From: Karalla daura
Lineage: Eukaryota; Chordata; Actinopteri; Chaetodontiformes; Leiognathidae
Reading direction: 5' to 3'
Assembly (NCBI GenBank): GCA_029224185.1
Contig: CM055191.1
Coordinates: 25,799,805-25,863,804 of the forward strand
DNA: 64,000 bases
Shown here: one piece after another, positions 8,281 to 19,800 of the stretch
How the letters are laid out: each line of letters opens with the position of its first letter
Position numbering within the stretch: position 1 is the stretch's first letter
Notes under the pieces: model-generated
Seen by the model: only the letters and a program-made list of their open reading frames with translations
The model's database searches: none
What the model was told of the DNA's origin: nothing
Position numbers and translations under genes: made by a program

Positions 8281-8916
8281 CGAGGAGCTGCAGAAGAAGG
8301 ATCACGGGAACCAGGACCAGAACCTGCTCCCATGAATCAACTCCAGACTCCCAAGCCACCACCTGGTTCGTTGCCTGAGCACTCGACGTACTGCCCTCAC
8401 GTGGTCAGAGACGTACAGCCGAGTGACTCAACTAACCCAGACACCTCTGTTGCACTCCAGCCTGATGAGACAGCCACCAATCAGAGCCCTTGCAACAAGG
8501 TGTACCAACAGAAACAGACCTCCTCTCAACTCTCCCTCACCTTCCCCGATCCTGACAAGAGACAAACACTGCCACAGCCAAGGGGGGGCATCCTCACCCG
8601 ACCAAGCCCCCTGGCAGGTTCAGCTAAACCAGTCCCCAGACCTTCTGGAGAAGACAAGGACAGCAGCCTCACCACCGTCTACACCAACCACGGGTGCGAC
8701 GTAGGGAACGAGATGCTCTGCCCCCGGTCTCTCCACCAAACAACCCTGCTGGAAACCGTAAAGAAACCCCCACAAGTGGCATACTGTTTCAGAGCCCACA
8801 AGCCCAGGAAACCTCCTGACAAATGGCTCCCAACGAATCAGATCAAGCCCTTCAAGCCAGCTGACGCATCACTGGAGGAGACAAGCTCAACCAGTGATGA
8901 AGAGGGTCCAGCGTAG
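8275..8916 (+). CDS. In-frame extension / second ORF after gag (213 codons, unknown function)
   Basis: Same frame as gag, separated from it only by the UGA at 8272-8274, ending in TAG at 8914-8916. It could be made as a gag extension by readthrough, or as a separate 194-aa protein from the ATG at 8332. It is rich in Pro, Thr, Ser and Gln, with little predicted fold, a short hydrophobic-aromatic patch (VAYCFRAHKP, about residues 147-156 of the 194-aa form) and an acidic Ser/Thr tail (SSTSDEEGPA). I do not recognise a domain: no protease DTG/DSG, no YXDD, no integrase zinc or DDE pattern. It may be the fused ends of a pol gene after a large internal deletion, or a distinct accessory region. An open frame of this length with no stop in a young element suggests it is tolerated or used. 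Confidence 0.5.
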   Translation, partial: LGRGAAEEGSREPGPEPAPMNQLQTPKPPPGSLPEHSTYCPHVVRDVQPSDSTNPDTSVALQPDETATNQSPCNKVYQQKQTSSQLSLTFPDPDKRQTLPQPRGGILTRPSPLAGSAKPVPRPSGEDKDSSLTTVYTNHGCDVGNEMLCPRSLHQTTLLETVKKPPQVAYCFRAHKPRKPPDKWLPTNQIKPFKPADASLEETSSTSDEEGPA

Positions 8917-9216
8917 TCAGGGCAAACCAATACACCATTCACGATAACCTTCCACTAACTTCCACCACTAACCATATATGCATGACCAGTGCATTATACT
9001 AACGTGTTGATTTTCCAGGTTATCAAATACCATAAGTCATTTAGTTAATGCGTTAGTACTGAACAACTGATGCCCTTGCCATGACCATGTGATTGTTGTT
9101 GTTGTCTCAGGCCCTTAACCCTGTCAGTCTCCAAGTCTCCGTCAGGTCAAGGCCACATGGACTGCAGCATCCTGAGGGTTGCCCCAAAGGACGGGGGTCG
9201 CCCCATCCTTCAGGCC
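8917..9216 (+). other. 3' untranslated internal region
   Basis: About 300 bases between the second ORF and the polypurine tract. AT-rich to about 9090, then GC-richer. A small dyad ATGCA/TGCAT lies near 8979-8995. No gene is supported; one frame stays open from 9093 across the 3' LTR edge, which could be a trace of the end of a lost pol gene, but I cannot show that. Confidence 0.5.
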
Positions 9217-9226
9217 AAAGGGGGGA
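9217..9226 (+). promoter_or_regulatory. Polypurine tract AAAGGGGGGA
   Basis: Ten purines directly before the 3' LTR. In LTR elements this is the RNase H-resistant primer for plus-strand synthesis. Its exact abutment to TGTTGGG confirms the LTR boundary. Confidence 0.9.
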
Positions 9227-9583
9227 TGTTGGGACTGCTGCAGGACCACACAGGCTGCAGATTGAGTGGATCAAGCAGATAAACAACACAACGAGTAAAT
9301 CAAAGAAACAAACAAACACAGAGGCACAAAGACCTCTGTCCTGGACAAAGGAGAAGCCTCGTGTCCTGTGTCGACCCCCACCCCGCAGAACAAAGGCGCA
9401 CACGCGCTGCCCAGATGACTCTGCGGGGCAGGGACCTGTAAGCCGACACCGGACCCCCGCACTCCTCCCCGGATACGTGCGCGCGCAGCCGACCGCTGGC
9501 TCGCTGCCAAAGCCAGCCAGCTGATTCGTCCCTCGGGACGCAGAGCGGGGGCCCCACACCCGCAGGCATGGGGACCCCGGGGA

Positions 9584-9614
9584 ATAAAAGGACGCGAACC
9601 GGGTCACTCAGTCT
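9584..9614 (+). promoter_or_regulatory. TATA-like box and initiator, 3' LTR copy
   Basis: Identical copy of the core promoter of the 5' LTR, with ATAAAAGG at 9584-9591 and the inferred start A at 9610. It could start transcription out into the satellite to the right. Confidence 0.5.
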
Positions 9615-10361
9615 CTCTCTCGCCCACCTTTCTGCAACGACACTTCGAGCCGAGGACTTCGTGGAGACTCCAGCCGCCGGACGAGAAGAAGACTCGCCGC
9701 CGCCGCTACTCCAGATCCCGCTCTACAACCGCTGTTTCAGCGCTCCGTTGTGGTGACTATCGCGTCCTTTTCAGGACGAAAGCACCACGGGCTCCGAGCC
9801 CAAAATAAGTAAAGAGTGGTTTCCTTGAGACGAGCATAAGTTTCCGTGCCACAGCTTCGCTGCTGAAGGTCTACTACAGACCTCATCTCTATAGCGACCG
9901 CTTCACCCGAAGCCGCTATCCAGGACACCCGGTCCTGAACGGGAGAGACCGACCCAGGTTCCCGTCATCCCCAGGGGAAACCCAGCCGCCGCACCCTCTC
10001 CAGCAGCCCAGCCGGGCACGTCGAACCAGGACCCCCGCGGACAACGCTGCGACACCCGGAGACTGAGCGGACCCCCTATCCAGCCGACGCACACCACATC
10101 ACGTGGTCACGTAAGAGGCAAAAGTTGGACTCAGTAAACTAACGCAAAGTGCTTAGGAGCCTACACGTTGGAACGTAGATTTTGTCGTTGAATCACGTTA
10201 TCACGTGTATGAATATACGAGGACGCAGACTGTGACCGTGTCTGAACGTCTCTCTGTTTTTATTTACAACCCTTTGTTCCGAGATCGGCCCTCGCGCCGA
10301 TCACGTGACTCTTCTCGTCGCGCGCACCCCCCCCCCCACTCGGGAGCACGGGCACGCGCCG

Positions 10362-10465
10362 ACACACGCACGCGTATACACGCACACACATACACGCACA
10401 CGCATACACGCGCGCGCTCGCACACGTGCGCGCACACGCATACACGCACGCGCACGTACACGCAT
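10362..10465. repeat. Alternating purine-pyrimidine tract, 3' LTR (expanded)
   Basis: About 104 bases of alternating purine-pyrimidine with one short CTC break, in place of 68 in the 5' LTR. The extra part adds a CACGTG at 10423-10428 and GCGCGC steps, which raises its Z-DNA potential. Confidence 0.88.
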
Positions 10466-10600
10466 TTCTCACACACATACACACACAACTGTTTGTTCCT
10501 TGTTTTATGTTATGTGTATGTAGGTTAGTCTTTATCTCAGGGATTGTATGTTAGTTAGTTATAGTTAGTCACAAATGTATGTAATTTAATTTCGTTTGTT

Positions 10601-10606
10601 ATTAAA
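10601..10606 (+). terminator. Possible poly(A) signal ATTAAA, 3' LTR copy
   Basis: Copy of the ATTAAA seen in the 5' LTR, here in the position where it could end the genomic transcript, 248 bases before the LTR end. Confidence 0.45.
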
Positions 10607-10854
10607 GTGTCATTATTTGTACTAACCGAACCCTGTCGTTATTGATGCAAATGATTATTGCTACATCTTGCCAGTGCTCGGATCTCACCTCCTTCAGAGA
10701 GACTAGAGGTAATTTAAGATTTAGACTGATTTACTAGGCAAATTGACGAACCAGATTATTGGTCCCTGTTCGCAGGGTGGTGCCCCGAAATTCTCAAATA
10801 ATAATAAGCTAATAATCTAGGTTCACCATATTTGGTCGACGTAAAGTCCCAACA

Positions 10855-10858
10855 CTCT
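10855..10858. repeat. Target site duplication CTCT, right copy
   Basis: CTCT directly follows the 3' LTR and continues into TCTTAGCACC of the interrupted monomer. Confidence 0.93.
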
Positions 10859-13800
10859 TCTTAGCACCGGGCCGACATACGGGATCGCTTAAAAATCAGC
10901 TCTCGTTTCGCTCTTTTCACGCTGCTCCCAGTCACAGCCGAAGCAGCAGACAAATTATTTTTTCCAGTTTTGTAGGAACATTGGTTTCTCTCATGCGGGG
11001 CAGGCCTTGAACCCGTGCGTCTTGTGAAATTTAAACGACGAGCCTCATCGTAGGCCCAGTGCAGCCTTTTCTCTCCATAAGCCCCCATTCATTGTCCAAC
11101 CGCTGCCATCAATGTTAAACGTTACACTACTCCTCGCGACTGTGGCCACAGTTCTCATAGTACACACACCAAATCGTGTCAGGGCGTTCTGGAGACTGTC
11201 CCCTACGGCGTGACAGTGAGCTCATATTCCAGACAGGTGAAAGCGCAGTCTCCATAGAGCCAAATGTTTATCACTTGGCCAATTCGGCTCGTTCCCATAA
11301 GAATGAATGGGAAAAACAGAACTCCACAAACAAACATTCGCAACGTTGCCATACTTTGGCTTTGAAACTTCATTTTCATTTCAAAAATTGAAGAATCTTG
11401 TGGTGTGTTTGTAGAGCGAGTTGCACGCTGATAGGTTGTATGGTTTTTCAGCAGCACCTCTTCTCGACGACCATGTGCTCAGGTACCTGCTCCAATGTCT
11501 CCTCTGCTGACATGGTCATACAAAGTGACGAGGCGTCCAGCTTCAATGCACCCCAGCAGATGGCACAGGCCCTGGGAGACTCCCAGAGTTTGAAAGGGCC
11601 CCCTCAGCATTGGGCATGTCCAATCTCTTCTTAGCACCGGGCCGACATACGGGATCGCTTAAAAATCAGCTCTCGTTTCGCTCTTTTCACGCTGCTCCCA
11701 GTCACAGCCGAAGCAGCAGACAAATAATTTTTTCCAGTTTTGTAGGAACATTGGTTTCTCTCATGCGGGGCAGGCCTTGAACCCGTGCGTCTTGTGAAAT
11801 TTAAACGACGAGCCTCATCGTAGGCCCAGTGCAGCCTTTTCTCTCCATAAGCCCCCATTCATTGTCCAACCACTGCCATCAATGTTAAACGTTACACTAC
11901 TCCTCGCGACTGTGGCCACAGTTCTCATACTACACACACCAAATCGTGTCAGGGCGTTCTGGAAACTCTCCCCTACGGCTTGACAGTTAGCTCATATTCC
12001 AGATTTGGGAAAGCGTTGTCTCCATAGAGCCAAATGTTTATCACTTGGCCAATTTGGCTTTTTCCCATAAGAATGAATGGGAAAAACAGAAATCCACAAA
12101 CAAACATTCGCAACGTTGCCATACTTTGACTTTGAAACTTCATTTTCATTTAAAAATTTGAAGAATCTTGTGGTGTGTTTGTGGAGCGAGTTGCACGCTG
12201 ATAGGTTGTATGGTTTTTCAGCAGCACCTCTTCTCGACGACCATGTGCTCAGGTACCTGCTCCAATGTCTCCTCTGCTGACATGGTAATACAAAGTGATG
12301 AGGCGTCCAGCTTCAATGCACCCCAGCAGATGGCACAGGCCCTGGGAGACTCCCAGAGTTTGAAAGGGCCCCCTCAGCATTGGGCATGTCCAATCTCTTC
12401 TTAGCACCGGGCCGACATACGGGATCGCTTAAAAATCAGCTCTCGTTTCGCTCTTTTCACGCTGCTCCCTGCCACACCCGAAGCAGCAGACAAATTCTTT
12501 TTTCCAGTTTTGTAGGAAGATTGGTGCTCTCTCATGCGGGGCAGGCCATAAACCCGTGCGCCTTGTGAAATTTAAACGACGAGCCTCATCGTAGGCCCAG
12601 TGCAGCCTTTTCTCTCCATGAGCCCCCATTCATTGTCCCACCACAGCCATCAATGTTAAACGTTACACTACTCCTCGCGTCTGTGGCCACAGTTCTCATA
12701 GTACACACACCAAATCGTGTCAGGGCGTTCTGGAGACTGTCCCCTACGGCGTGACAGTGAGCTCATATTCCAGATAGATGAAAGCGCAGTCTCCATAGAG
12801 CCAAATGTTTATCACTTGGCCAATTTGGCTTTTTCCCATAAGAATGAATGGGAAAAACAGAACTCCACAAACAAACATTCACAACTTTGCCATTCTTTGA
12901 CTTTGAAACTTCATTTTCATTTCAAAAATTGAAGAATCTTGTGGCTTGTTTTTGTAGCGAGTTGCACGCTGATAGGTTGTATGGTTTGTCAGCAGCACCT
13001 CTTCTCGACGACCATGTGCTCAGGTACCTGCTCCAATGTCTCCTCTGCTGACATGGTCATACAAAGTGATGAGGCGTCCAGCTTCAATGCACCCCAGCAT
13101 ATGGCACAGGCCCTGGGAGACTCCCAGAGTTTGAAAGGGCCCCCTCAGCATTGGGCATGTCCAATCTCTTCTTAGCACCGGGCCGACATGCGGGATCGCT
13201 TAAAAATCAGCTCTCGTTTCGCTCTTTTCACGCTGCTCCCAGCCACACCCGAAGCAGCAGACAAATTCTTTTTTCCAGTTTTGTAGGAAGATTGGTGCTC
13301 TCTCATGCGGGGCAGGCCATAAACCCGTGCGCCTTGTGAAAGTTAAACGACGAGCCTCATCGTAGGCCCAGTGCAGCCTTTTCTCTCCATAAGCCCCCAT
13401 TCATTGTCTCACCACTGCCATCAATGTTAAACGTTACACTACTCCTCGCGACTGTGGCCACAGTTCTCATAGTACACACACCAAATCGTGTCAGGGCGTT
13501 CTGGAAACTCTCCCCTACGGCTTGACAGTTAGCTCATATTCCAGATTTGGGAAAGCGTTGTCTCCATAGAGCCAAATGTTTATCACTTGGCCAATTTGGC
13601 TTTTTCCCATAAGAATGAATGGGAAAAACAGAAATCCACAAACAAACATTCGCAACGTTGCCATACTTTGACTTTGAAACTTCATTTTCATTTAAAAATT
13701 TGAAGAATCTTGTGGTGTGTTTGTAGAGCGAGTTGCACGCTGATAGGTTGTATGGTTTTTCAGCAGCACCTCTTCTCAACGACCATGTGCTCAGGTACCT

Positions 13801-16800
13801 GCTCCAATGTCTCCTCTGCTGACATGGTCATACAAAGTGATGAGGCGTCCAGCTTCAATGCACCCCAGCAGATGGCACAGGCCCTGGGAGACTCCCAGAG
13901 TTTGAAAGGGCCCCCTCAGCATTGGGCATGTCCAATCTCTTCTTAGCACCGGGCCGACATACGGGATCGCTTAAAAATCAGCTCTCGTTTCGCTCTTTTC
14001 ACGCTGCTCCCAGTCACAGCCGAAGCAGCAGACAAATTATTTTTTCCAGTTTTGTAGGAACATTGGTTTCTCTCATGCGGGGCAGGCCTTGAACCCGTGC
14101 GTCTTGTGAAATTTAAACGACGAGCCTCATCGTAGGCCCAGTGCAGCCTTTTCTCTCCATAAGCCCCCATTCATTGTCCAACCGCTGCCATCAATGTTAA
14201 ACGTTACACTACTCCTCGCGACTGTGGCCACAGTTCTCATAGTACACACACCAAATCGTGTCAGGGCGTTCTGGAGACTGTCCCCTACGGCGTGACAGTG
14301 AGCTCATATTCCAGATTTGGGAAAGCGCAGTCTCCATAGAGCCAAATGTTTATCACTTGGCCAATTCGGCTCGTTCCCATAAGAATGAATGGGAAAAACA
14401 GAACTCCACAAACAAACATTCGCAACGTTGCCATACTTTGGCTTTGAAACTTCATTTTCATTTCAAAAATTGAAGAATCTTGTGGTGTGTTTGTAGAGCG
14501 AGTTGCACGCTGATAGTTTGTATGGTTTTTCAGCAGCACCTCTTCTCGACGACCATGTGCTCAGGTACCTGCTCCAATGTCTCCTCTGCTGACATGGTCA
14601 TACAAAGTGATGAGGCGTCCAGCTTCATTGCACCCCAGCATATGGCACAGGCCCTGGGAGACTCCCAGAGTTTGAAAGGGCCCCCTCAGCATTGGGCATG
14701 TCCAATCTCTTCTTAGCACCGGGCCGACATACGGGATCGCTTAAAAATCAGCTCTCGTTTCGCTCTTTTCACGCTGCTCCCAGTCACAGCCGAAGCAGCA
14801 GACAAATTATTTTTTCCAGTTTTGTAGGAACATTGGTTTCTCTCATGCGGGGCAGGCCTTGAACCCGTGCGTCTTGTGAAATTTAAACGACGAGCCTCAT
14901 CGTAGGCCCAGTGCAGCCTTTTCTCTCCATAAGCCCCCATTCATTGTCCAACCGCTGCCATCAATGTTAAACGTTACACTACTCCTCGCGACTGTGGCCA
15001 CAGTTCTCATACTACACACACCAAATCGTGTCAGGGCATTCTGGAGACTGTCCCCTACGGCGTGACAGTGAGCTCATATTCCAGATAGGTGAAAGCGCAG
15101 TCTCCATAGAGCCAAATGTTTATCACTTGGCCAATTCGGCTCGTTCCCATAAGAATGAATGGGAAAAACAGAACTCCACAAACAAACATTCGCAACGTTG
15201 CCATACTTTGGCTTTGAAACTTCATTTTCATTTCAAAAATTGAAGAATCTTGTGGTGTGTTTGTAGAGCGAGTTGCACGCTGATAGTTTGTATGGTTTTT
15301 CAGCAGCACCTCTTCTCGACGACCATGTGCTCAGGTACCTGCTCCAATGTCTCCTCTGCTGACATGGTAATACAAAGTGATGAGGCGTCCAGCTTCAATG
15401 CACCCCAGCAGATGGCACAGGCCCTGGGAGACTCCCAGAGTTTGAAAGGGCCCCCTCAGCATTGGGCATGTCCAATCTCTTCTTAGCACCGGGCCGACAT
15501 GCGGGATCGCTTAAAAATCAGCTCTCGTTTCGCTCTTTTCACGCTGCTCCCAGCCACACCCGAAGCAGCAGACAAATTCTTTTTTCCAGTTTTGTAGGAA
15601 CATTGGTGCTCTCTCATGCGGGTTAGGCCATAAACCCGTGCGCCTTGTGAAATTTAAACGACGAGCCTCATTGTAGGCCCAGTGCAGCCTTTTCTCTCCA
15701 TAAGCCCCCATTCATTGTCCCACCACTGCCATCAATGTTAAACGTTACACTACTCCTCGCGACTGTGGCCACAGTTCTCATAGTACACACACCAAATCGT
15801 GTCAGGGCGTTCTGGAAACTCTACCCTACGGCTTGACAGTTAGCTCATATTCCAGATTTGGGAAAGCGTTGTCTCCATAGAGCCAAATGTTTATCACTTG
15901 GCCAATTTGGCTTTTTCCCATAAGAATGAATGGGAAAAACAGAAATCCACAAACAAACATTCGCAACGTTGCCATACTTTGACTTTGAAACTTCATTTTC
16001 ATTTAAAAATTTGAAGAATCTTGTGGTGTGTTTGTATAGCGAGTTGCACGCTGATAGGTTGTATGGTTTTTCAGCAGCACCTCTTCTCGACGACCATGTG
16101 CTCAGGTACCTGCTCCAATGTCTCCTCTGCTGACATGGTCATACAAAGTGATGAGGCGTCCAGCTTCAATGCACCCCAGCAGATGGCACAGGCCCTGGGA
16201 GACTCCCAGAGTTTGAAAGGGCCCCCTCAGCATTGGGCATGTCCAATCTCTTCTTAGCACCGGGCCGACATACGGGATCGCTTAAAAATCAGCTCTCTTT
16301 TCGCTCTTTTCACGCTGCTCCCAGTCACAGCCGAAGCAGCAGACAAATTATTTTTTCCAGTTTTGTAGGAACATTGGTTTCTCTCATGCGGGGCAGGCCT
16401 TGAACCCGTGCGTCTTGTGAAATTTAAACGACGAGCCTCATCGTAGGCCCAGTGCAGCCTTTTCTCTCCATGAGCCCCCATTCATTGTCCCACCACAGCC
16501 ATCAATGTTAAACGTTACACTACTCCTCGCGTCTGTGGCCACAGTTCTCATAGTACACACACCAAATCGTGTCAGGGCGTTCTGGAGACTGTCCCCTACG
16601 GCGTGACAGTGAGCTCATATTCCAGATAGGTGAAAGCGCAGTCTCCATAGAGCCAAATGTTTATCACTTGGCCAATTTGGCTTTTTCCCATAAGAATGAA
16701 TGGGAAAAACAGAACTCCACAAACAAACATTCGCAACTTTGCCATTCTTTGACTTTGAAACTTCATTTTCATTTCAAAAATTGAAGAATCTTGTGGCTTG

Positions 16801-19800
16801 TTTTTGTAGCGAGTTGCACGCTGATAGGTTGTATGGTTTGTCAGCAGCACCTCTTCTTGACGACCATGTGCTCAGGTACCTGCTCCAATGTCTCCTCTGC
16901 TGACATGGTCATACAAAGTGATGAGGCGTCCAGCTTCAATGCACCCCAGCAGATGGCACAGGCCCTGGGAGACTCCCAGAGTTTGAAAGGGCCCCCTCAG
17001 CATTGGGCATGTCCAATCTCTTCTTAGCACCGGGCCGACATGCGGGATCGCTTAAAAATCAGCTCTCGTTTCGCTCTTTTCACGCTGCTCCCAGCCACAC
17101 CCGAAGCAGCAGACAAATTCTTTTTTCCAGTTTTGTAGGAAGATTGGTGCTCTCTCATGCGGGGCAGGCCATAAACCCGTGCGCCTTGTGAAATTTAAAC
17201 GACGAGCCTCATCGTAGGCCCAGTGCAGCCTTTTCTCTCCATAAGCCCCCATTCATTGTCCAACCGCTGCCATCAATGTTAAACGTTACACTACTCCTCG
17301 CGACTGTGGCCACAGTTCTCATAGTACACACACCAAATCGTGTCAGGGCGTTCTGGAGACTGTCCCCTACGGCGTGACAGTGAGCTCATATTCCAGATAG
17401 GTGAAAGCGCAGTCTCCATAGAGCCAAATGTTTATCACTTGGCCAATTCGGCTCGTTCCCATAAGAATGAATGGGAAAAACAGAACTCCACAAACAAACA
17501 TTCGCAACGTTGCCATACTTTGGCTTTGAAACTTCATTTTCATTTCAAAAATTGAAGAATCTTGTGGTGTGTTTGTAGAGCGAGTTGCACGCTGATAGTT
17601 TGTATGGTTTTTCAGCAGCACCTCTTCTCGACGACCATGTGCTCAGGTACCTGCTCCAATGTCTCCTCTGCTGACATGGTAATACAAAGTGATGAGGCGT
17701 CCAGCTTCAATGCACCCCAGCAGATGGCACAGGCCCTGGGAGACTCCCAGAGTTTGAAAGGGCCCCCTCAGCATTGGGCATGTCCAATCTCTTCTTAGCA
17801 CCGGGCCGACATGCGGGATCGCTTAAAAATCAGCTCTCGTTTCGCTCTTTTCACGCTGCTCCCAGCCACACCCGAAGCAGCAGACAAATTCTTTTTTCCA
17901 GTTTTGTAGGAACATTGGTGCTCTCTCATGCGGGTTAGGCCATAAACCCGTGCGCCTTGTGAAATTTAAACGACGAGCCTCATTGTAGGCCCAGTGCAGC
18001 CTTTTCTCTCCATGAGCCCCCATTCATTGTCCCACCACTGCCATCAATGCTAAACGCTACACTACTCGCGACTGTGGCCACAGTTCTCATAGTACACACA
18101 CCAAATCGTGTCAGGGCGTTCTGGAGACTGTCCCCTACGGCGTGACAGTGAGCTCATATTCCAGATAGGTGAAAGCGCAGTCTCCATAGAGCCAAATGTT
18201 TATCACTTGGCCAAATAGGTTCTTTCCCATAAGAATGAATGGGGAAAAGAGAACTCCACAAACAAACATTCGCAACGTTGCCATACTTTGACTTTGAAAC
18301 TTCATTTTCATTTCAAAAATTGAAGAATCTTGTGGTGTGTTTGTGTAGCGAGTTGCACGCTGATAGGTTGTATGGTTTTTCAGCAGCACCTCTTCTCGAC
18401 GACCATGTGCTCAAGTTCCTGCTCCATTGTCTCCTCTGCTGACATGGTCATACAAAGTGATGAGGCGTCCACCTTCAATGCACCCCAGCAGATGGCACAG
18501 GCCCTGGGAGACTCCCAGAGTTTGAAAGGGCCCCCTCAGCTTTGGGCATGTCCAATCTCTTCTTTGCACCGGGCCGACATGCGGGATCGCTTAAAAATCA
18601 GCTCTCGTTTCGCTCTTTTCACGCTGCTCCCAGCCACACCCGAAGCAGCAGACAAATTCTTTTTTCCAGTTTTATAGGAAGATTGGTGCTCTCTCATGCG
18701 GGGCAGGCCATAAACCCGTGCGCCTTGTGAAATTTAAACGACGAGCCTCATCGTAGGCCCAGTGCAGCCTTTTCTCTCCATAAGCCCCCATTCATTGTCC
18801 CACCACTGCCATCAATGTTAAACGTTACACTACTCCTCGCGACTGTGGCCACAGTTCTCATAGTACACACACCAAATCGTGTCAGGGCGTTCTGGAAACT
18901 CTCCCCTACGGCTTGACAGTTAGCTCATATTCCAGATTTGGGAAAGCGTTGTCTCCATAGAGCCAAATGTTTATCACTTGGCCAATTTGGCTTTTTCCCA
19001 TAAGAATGAATGGGAAAAACAGAAATCCACAAACAAACATTCGCAACGTTGCCATACTTTGACTTTGAAACTTCATTTTCATTTAAAAATTTGAAGAATC
19101 TTGTGGTGTGTTTGTATAGCGAGTTGCACGCTGATAGGTTGTATGGTTTTTCAGCAGCACCTCTTCTCGACGACCATGTGCTCAGGTACCTGCTCCAATG
19201 TCTCCTCTGCTGACATGGTCATACAAAGTGATGAGGCGTCCAGCTTCAATGCACCCCAGCAGATGGCACAGGCCCTGGGAGACTCCCAGAGTTTGAAAGG
19301 GCCCCCTCAGCATTGGGCATGTCCAATCTCTTCTTAGCACCGGGCCGACATACGGGATCGCTTAAAAATCAGCTCTCGTTTCGCTCTTTTCACGCTGCTC
19401 CCAGTCACAGCTGAAGCAGCAGACAAATTCTTTTTTCCAGTTTTGTAGGAAGATTGGTGCTCTCTCATGCGGGGCAGGCCATAAACCCGTGCGCCTTGTG
19501 AAATTTAAACGACGAGCCTCATCGTAGGCCCAGTGCAGCCTTTTCTCTCCATGAGCCCCCATTCATTGTCCCACCACAGCCATCAATGTTAAACGTTACA
19601 CTACTCCTCGCGTCTGTGGCCACAGTTCTCATAGTACACACACCAAATCGTGTCAGGGCGTTCTGGAGACTGTCCCCTACGGCGTGACAGTGAGCTCATA
19701 TTCCAGATAGGTGAAAGCGCAGTCTCCATAGAGCCAAATGTTTATCACTTGGCCAATTTGGCTTTTTCCCATAAGAATGAATGGGAAAAACAGAACTCCA

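Larger units (their letters stand above)
4658..10854 (+). mobile_element. Gag-only, non-autonomous LTR retrotransposon (Ty3/Gypsy-like)
   Basis: A complete 6197-bp element: LTRs that start TGTTGGGACT and end AGTCCCAACA (10-bp terminal inverted repeats, TG...CA ends), a tRNA primer site 2 nt after the 5' LTR, gag, a second reading frame, a polypurine tract directly before the 3' LTR, and a 4-bp target duplication. The internal region is only 2977 bp and has no protease, reverse transcriptase, RNase H or integrase motif in any frame. It resembles the class named TR-GAG in plants: terminal repeats with a gag gene only. It must borrow enzymes in trans. Near-identical LTRs and an open gag show a recent insertion. 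The Gypsy assignment rests on the capsid-like region, the 4-bp duplication and the PBS/PPT layout, not on a polymerase. Confidence 0.93.
9227..10854 (+). repeat. 3' LTR (1628 bp)
   Basis: Same ends as the 5' LTR. Differences: C at 9496, A at 9851, and 36 extra bases within the CA/CG tract (about 10409-10444). All promoter, stem-loop and signal motifs recur at +4569 before the indel and +4605 after it. Two substitutions over about 1590 aligned bases is roughly 0.13 percent. Confidence 0.96.
3097..15461. repeat. Four-monomer higher-order repeat, with the retroelement inserted in one copy
   Basis: Landmarks 3097, 3868, 4639, 11610 form one group of four and 12380, 13151, 13922, 14692 the next; both groups have lengths 771, 771, 770, 770 once the 6201 bp of element plus target duplication are removed, giving 3082 bp. 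Within this, about 2.0 kb around 2.6-4.6 kb matches about 11.9-13.9 kb at an offset of 9283 (6201 plus 3082) with few differences. The element sits in the third monomer of the first group and is absent from the third monomer of the second (13922), which acts as an empty-site comparison. An earlier, less similar group starts at 13. Confidence 0.75.

Noticed and set aside
7826..8362. 178-codon minus-strand ORF inside gag
   Set aside because: Antisense shadow of gag, Leu/Val-rich as expected of the complement of a Gln/Lys/His-rich frame.
9093..9524. Plus-strand frame across the end of the internal region and the 3' LTR start
   Set aside because: No ATG-based start with support, no recognisable domain; possibly the trace of a lost pol end but not supported as a gene.
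11003..11013. Pol III B-box-like GGTTCAAGGCC on the minus strand in the twelve 770-bp units
   Set aside because: The B-box matches the consensus, but I find no A-box at the proper distance and no tRNA fold, and the other units have CCATAAACC instead. Not enough for a SINE or tRNA origin.
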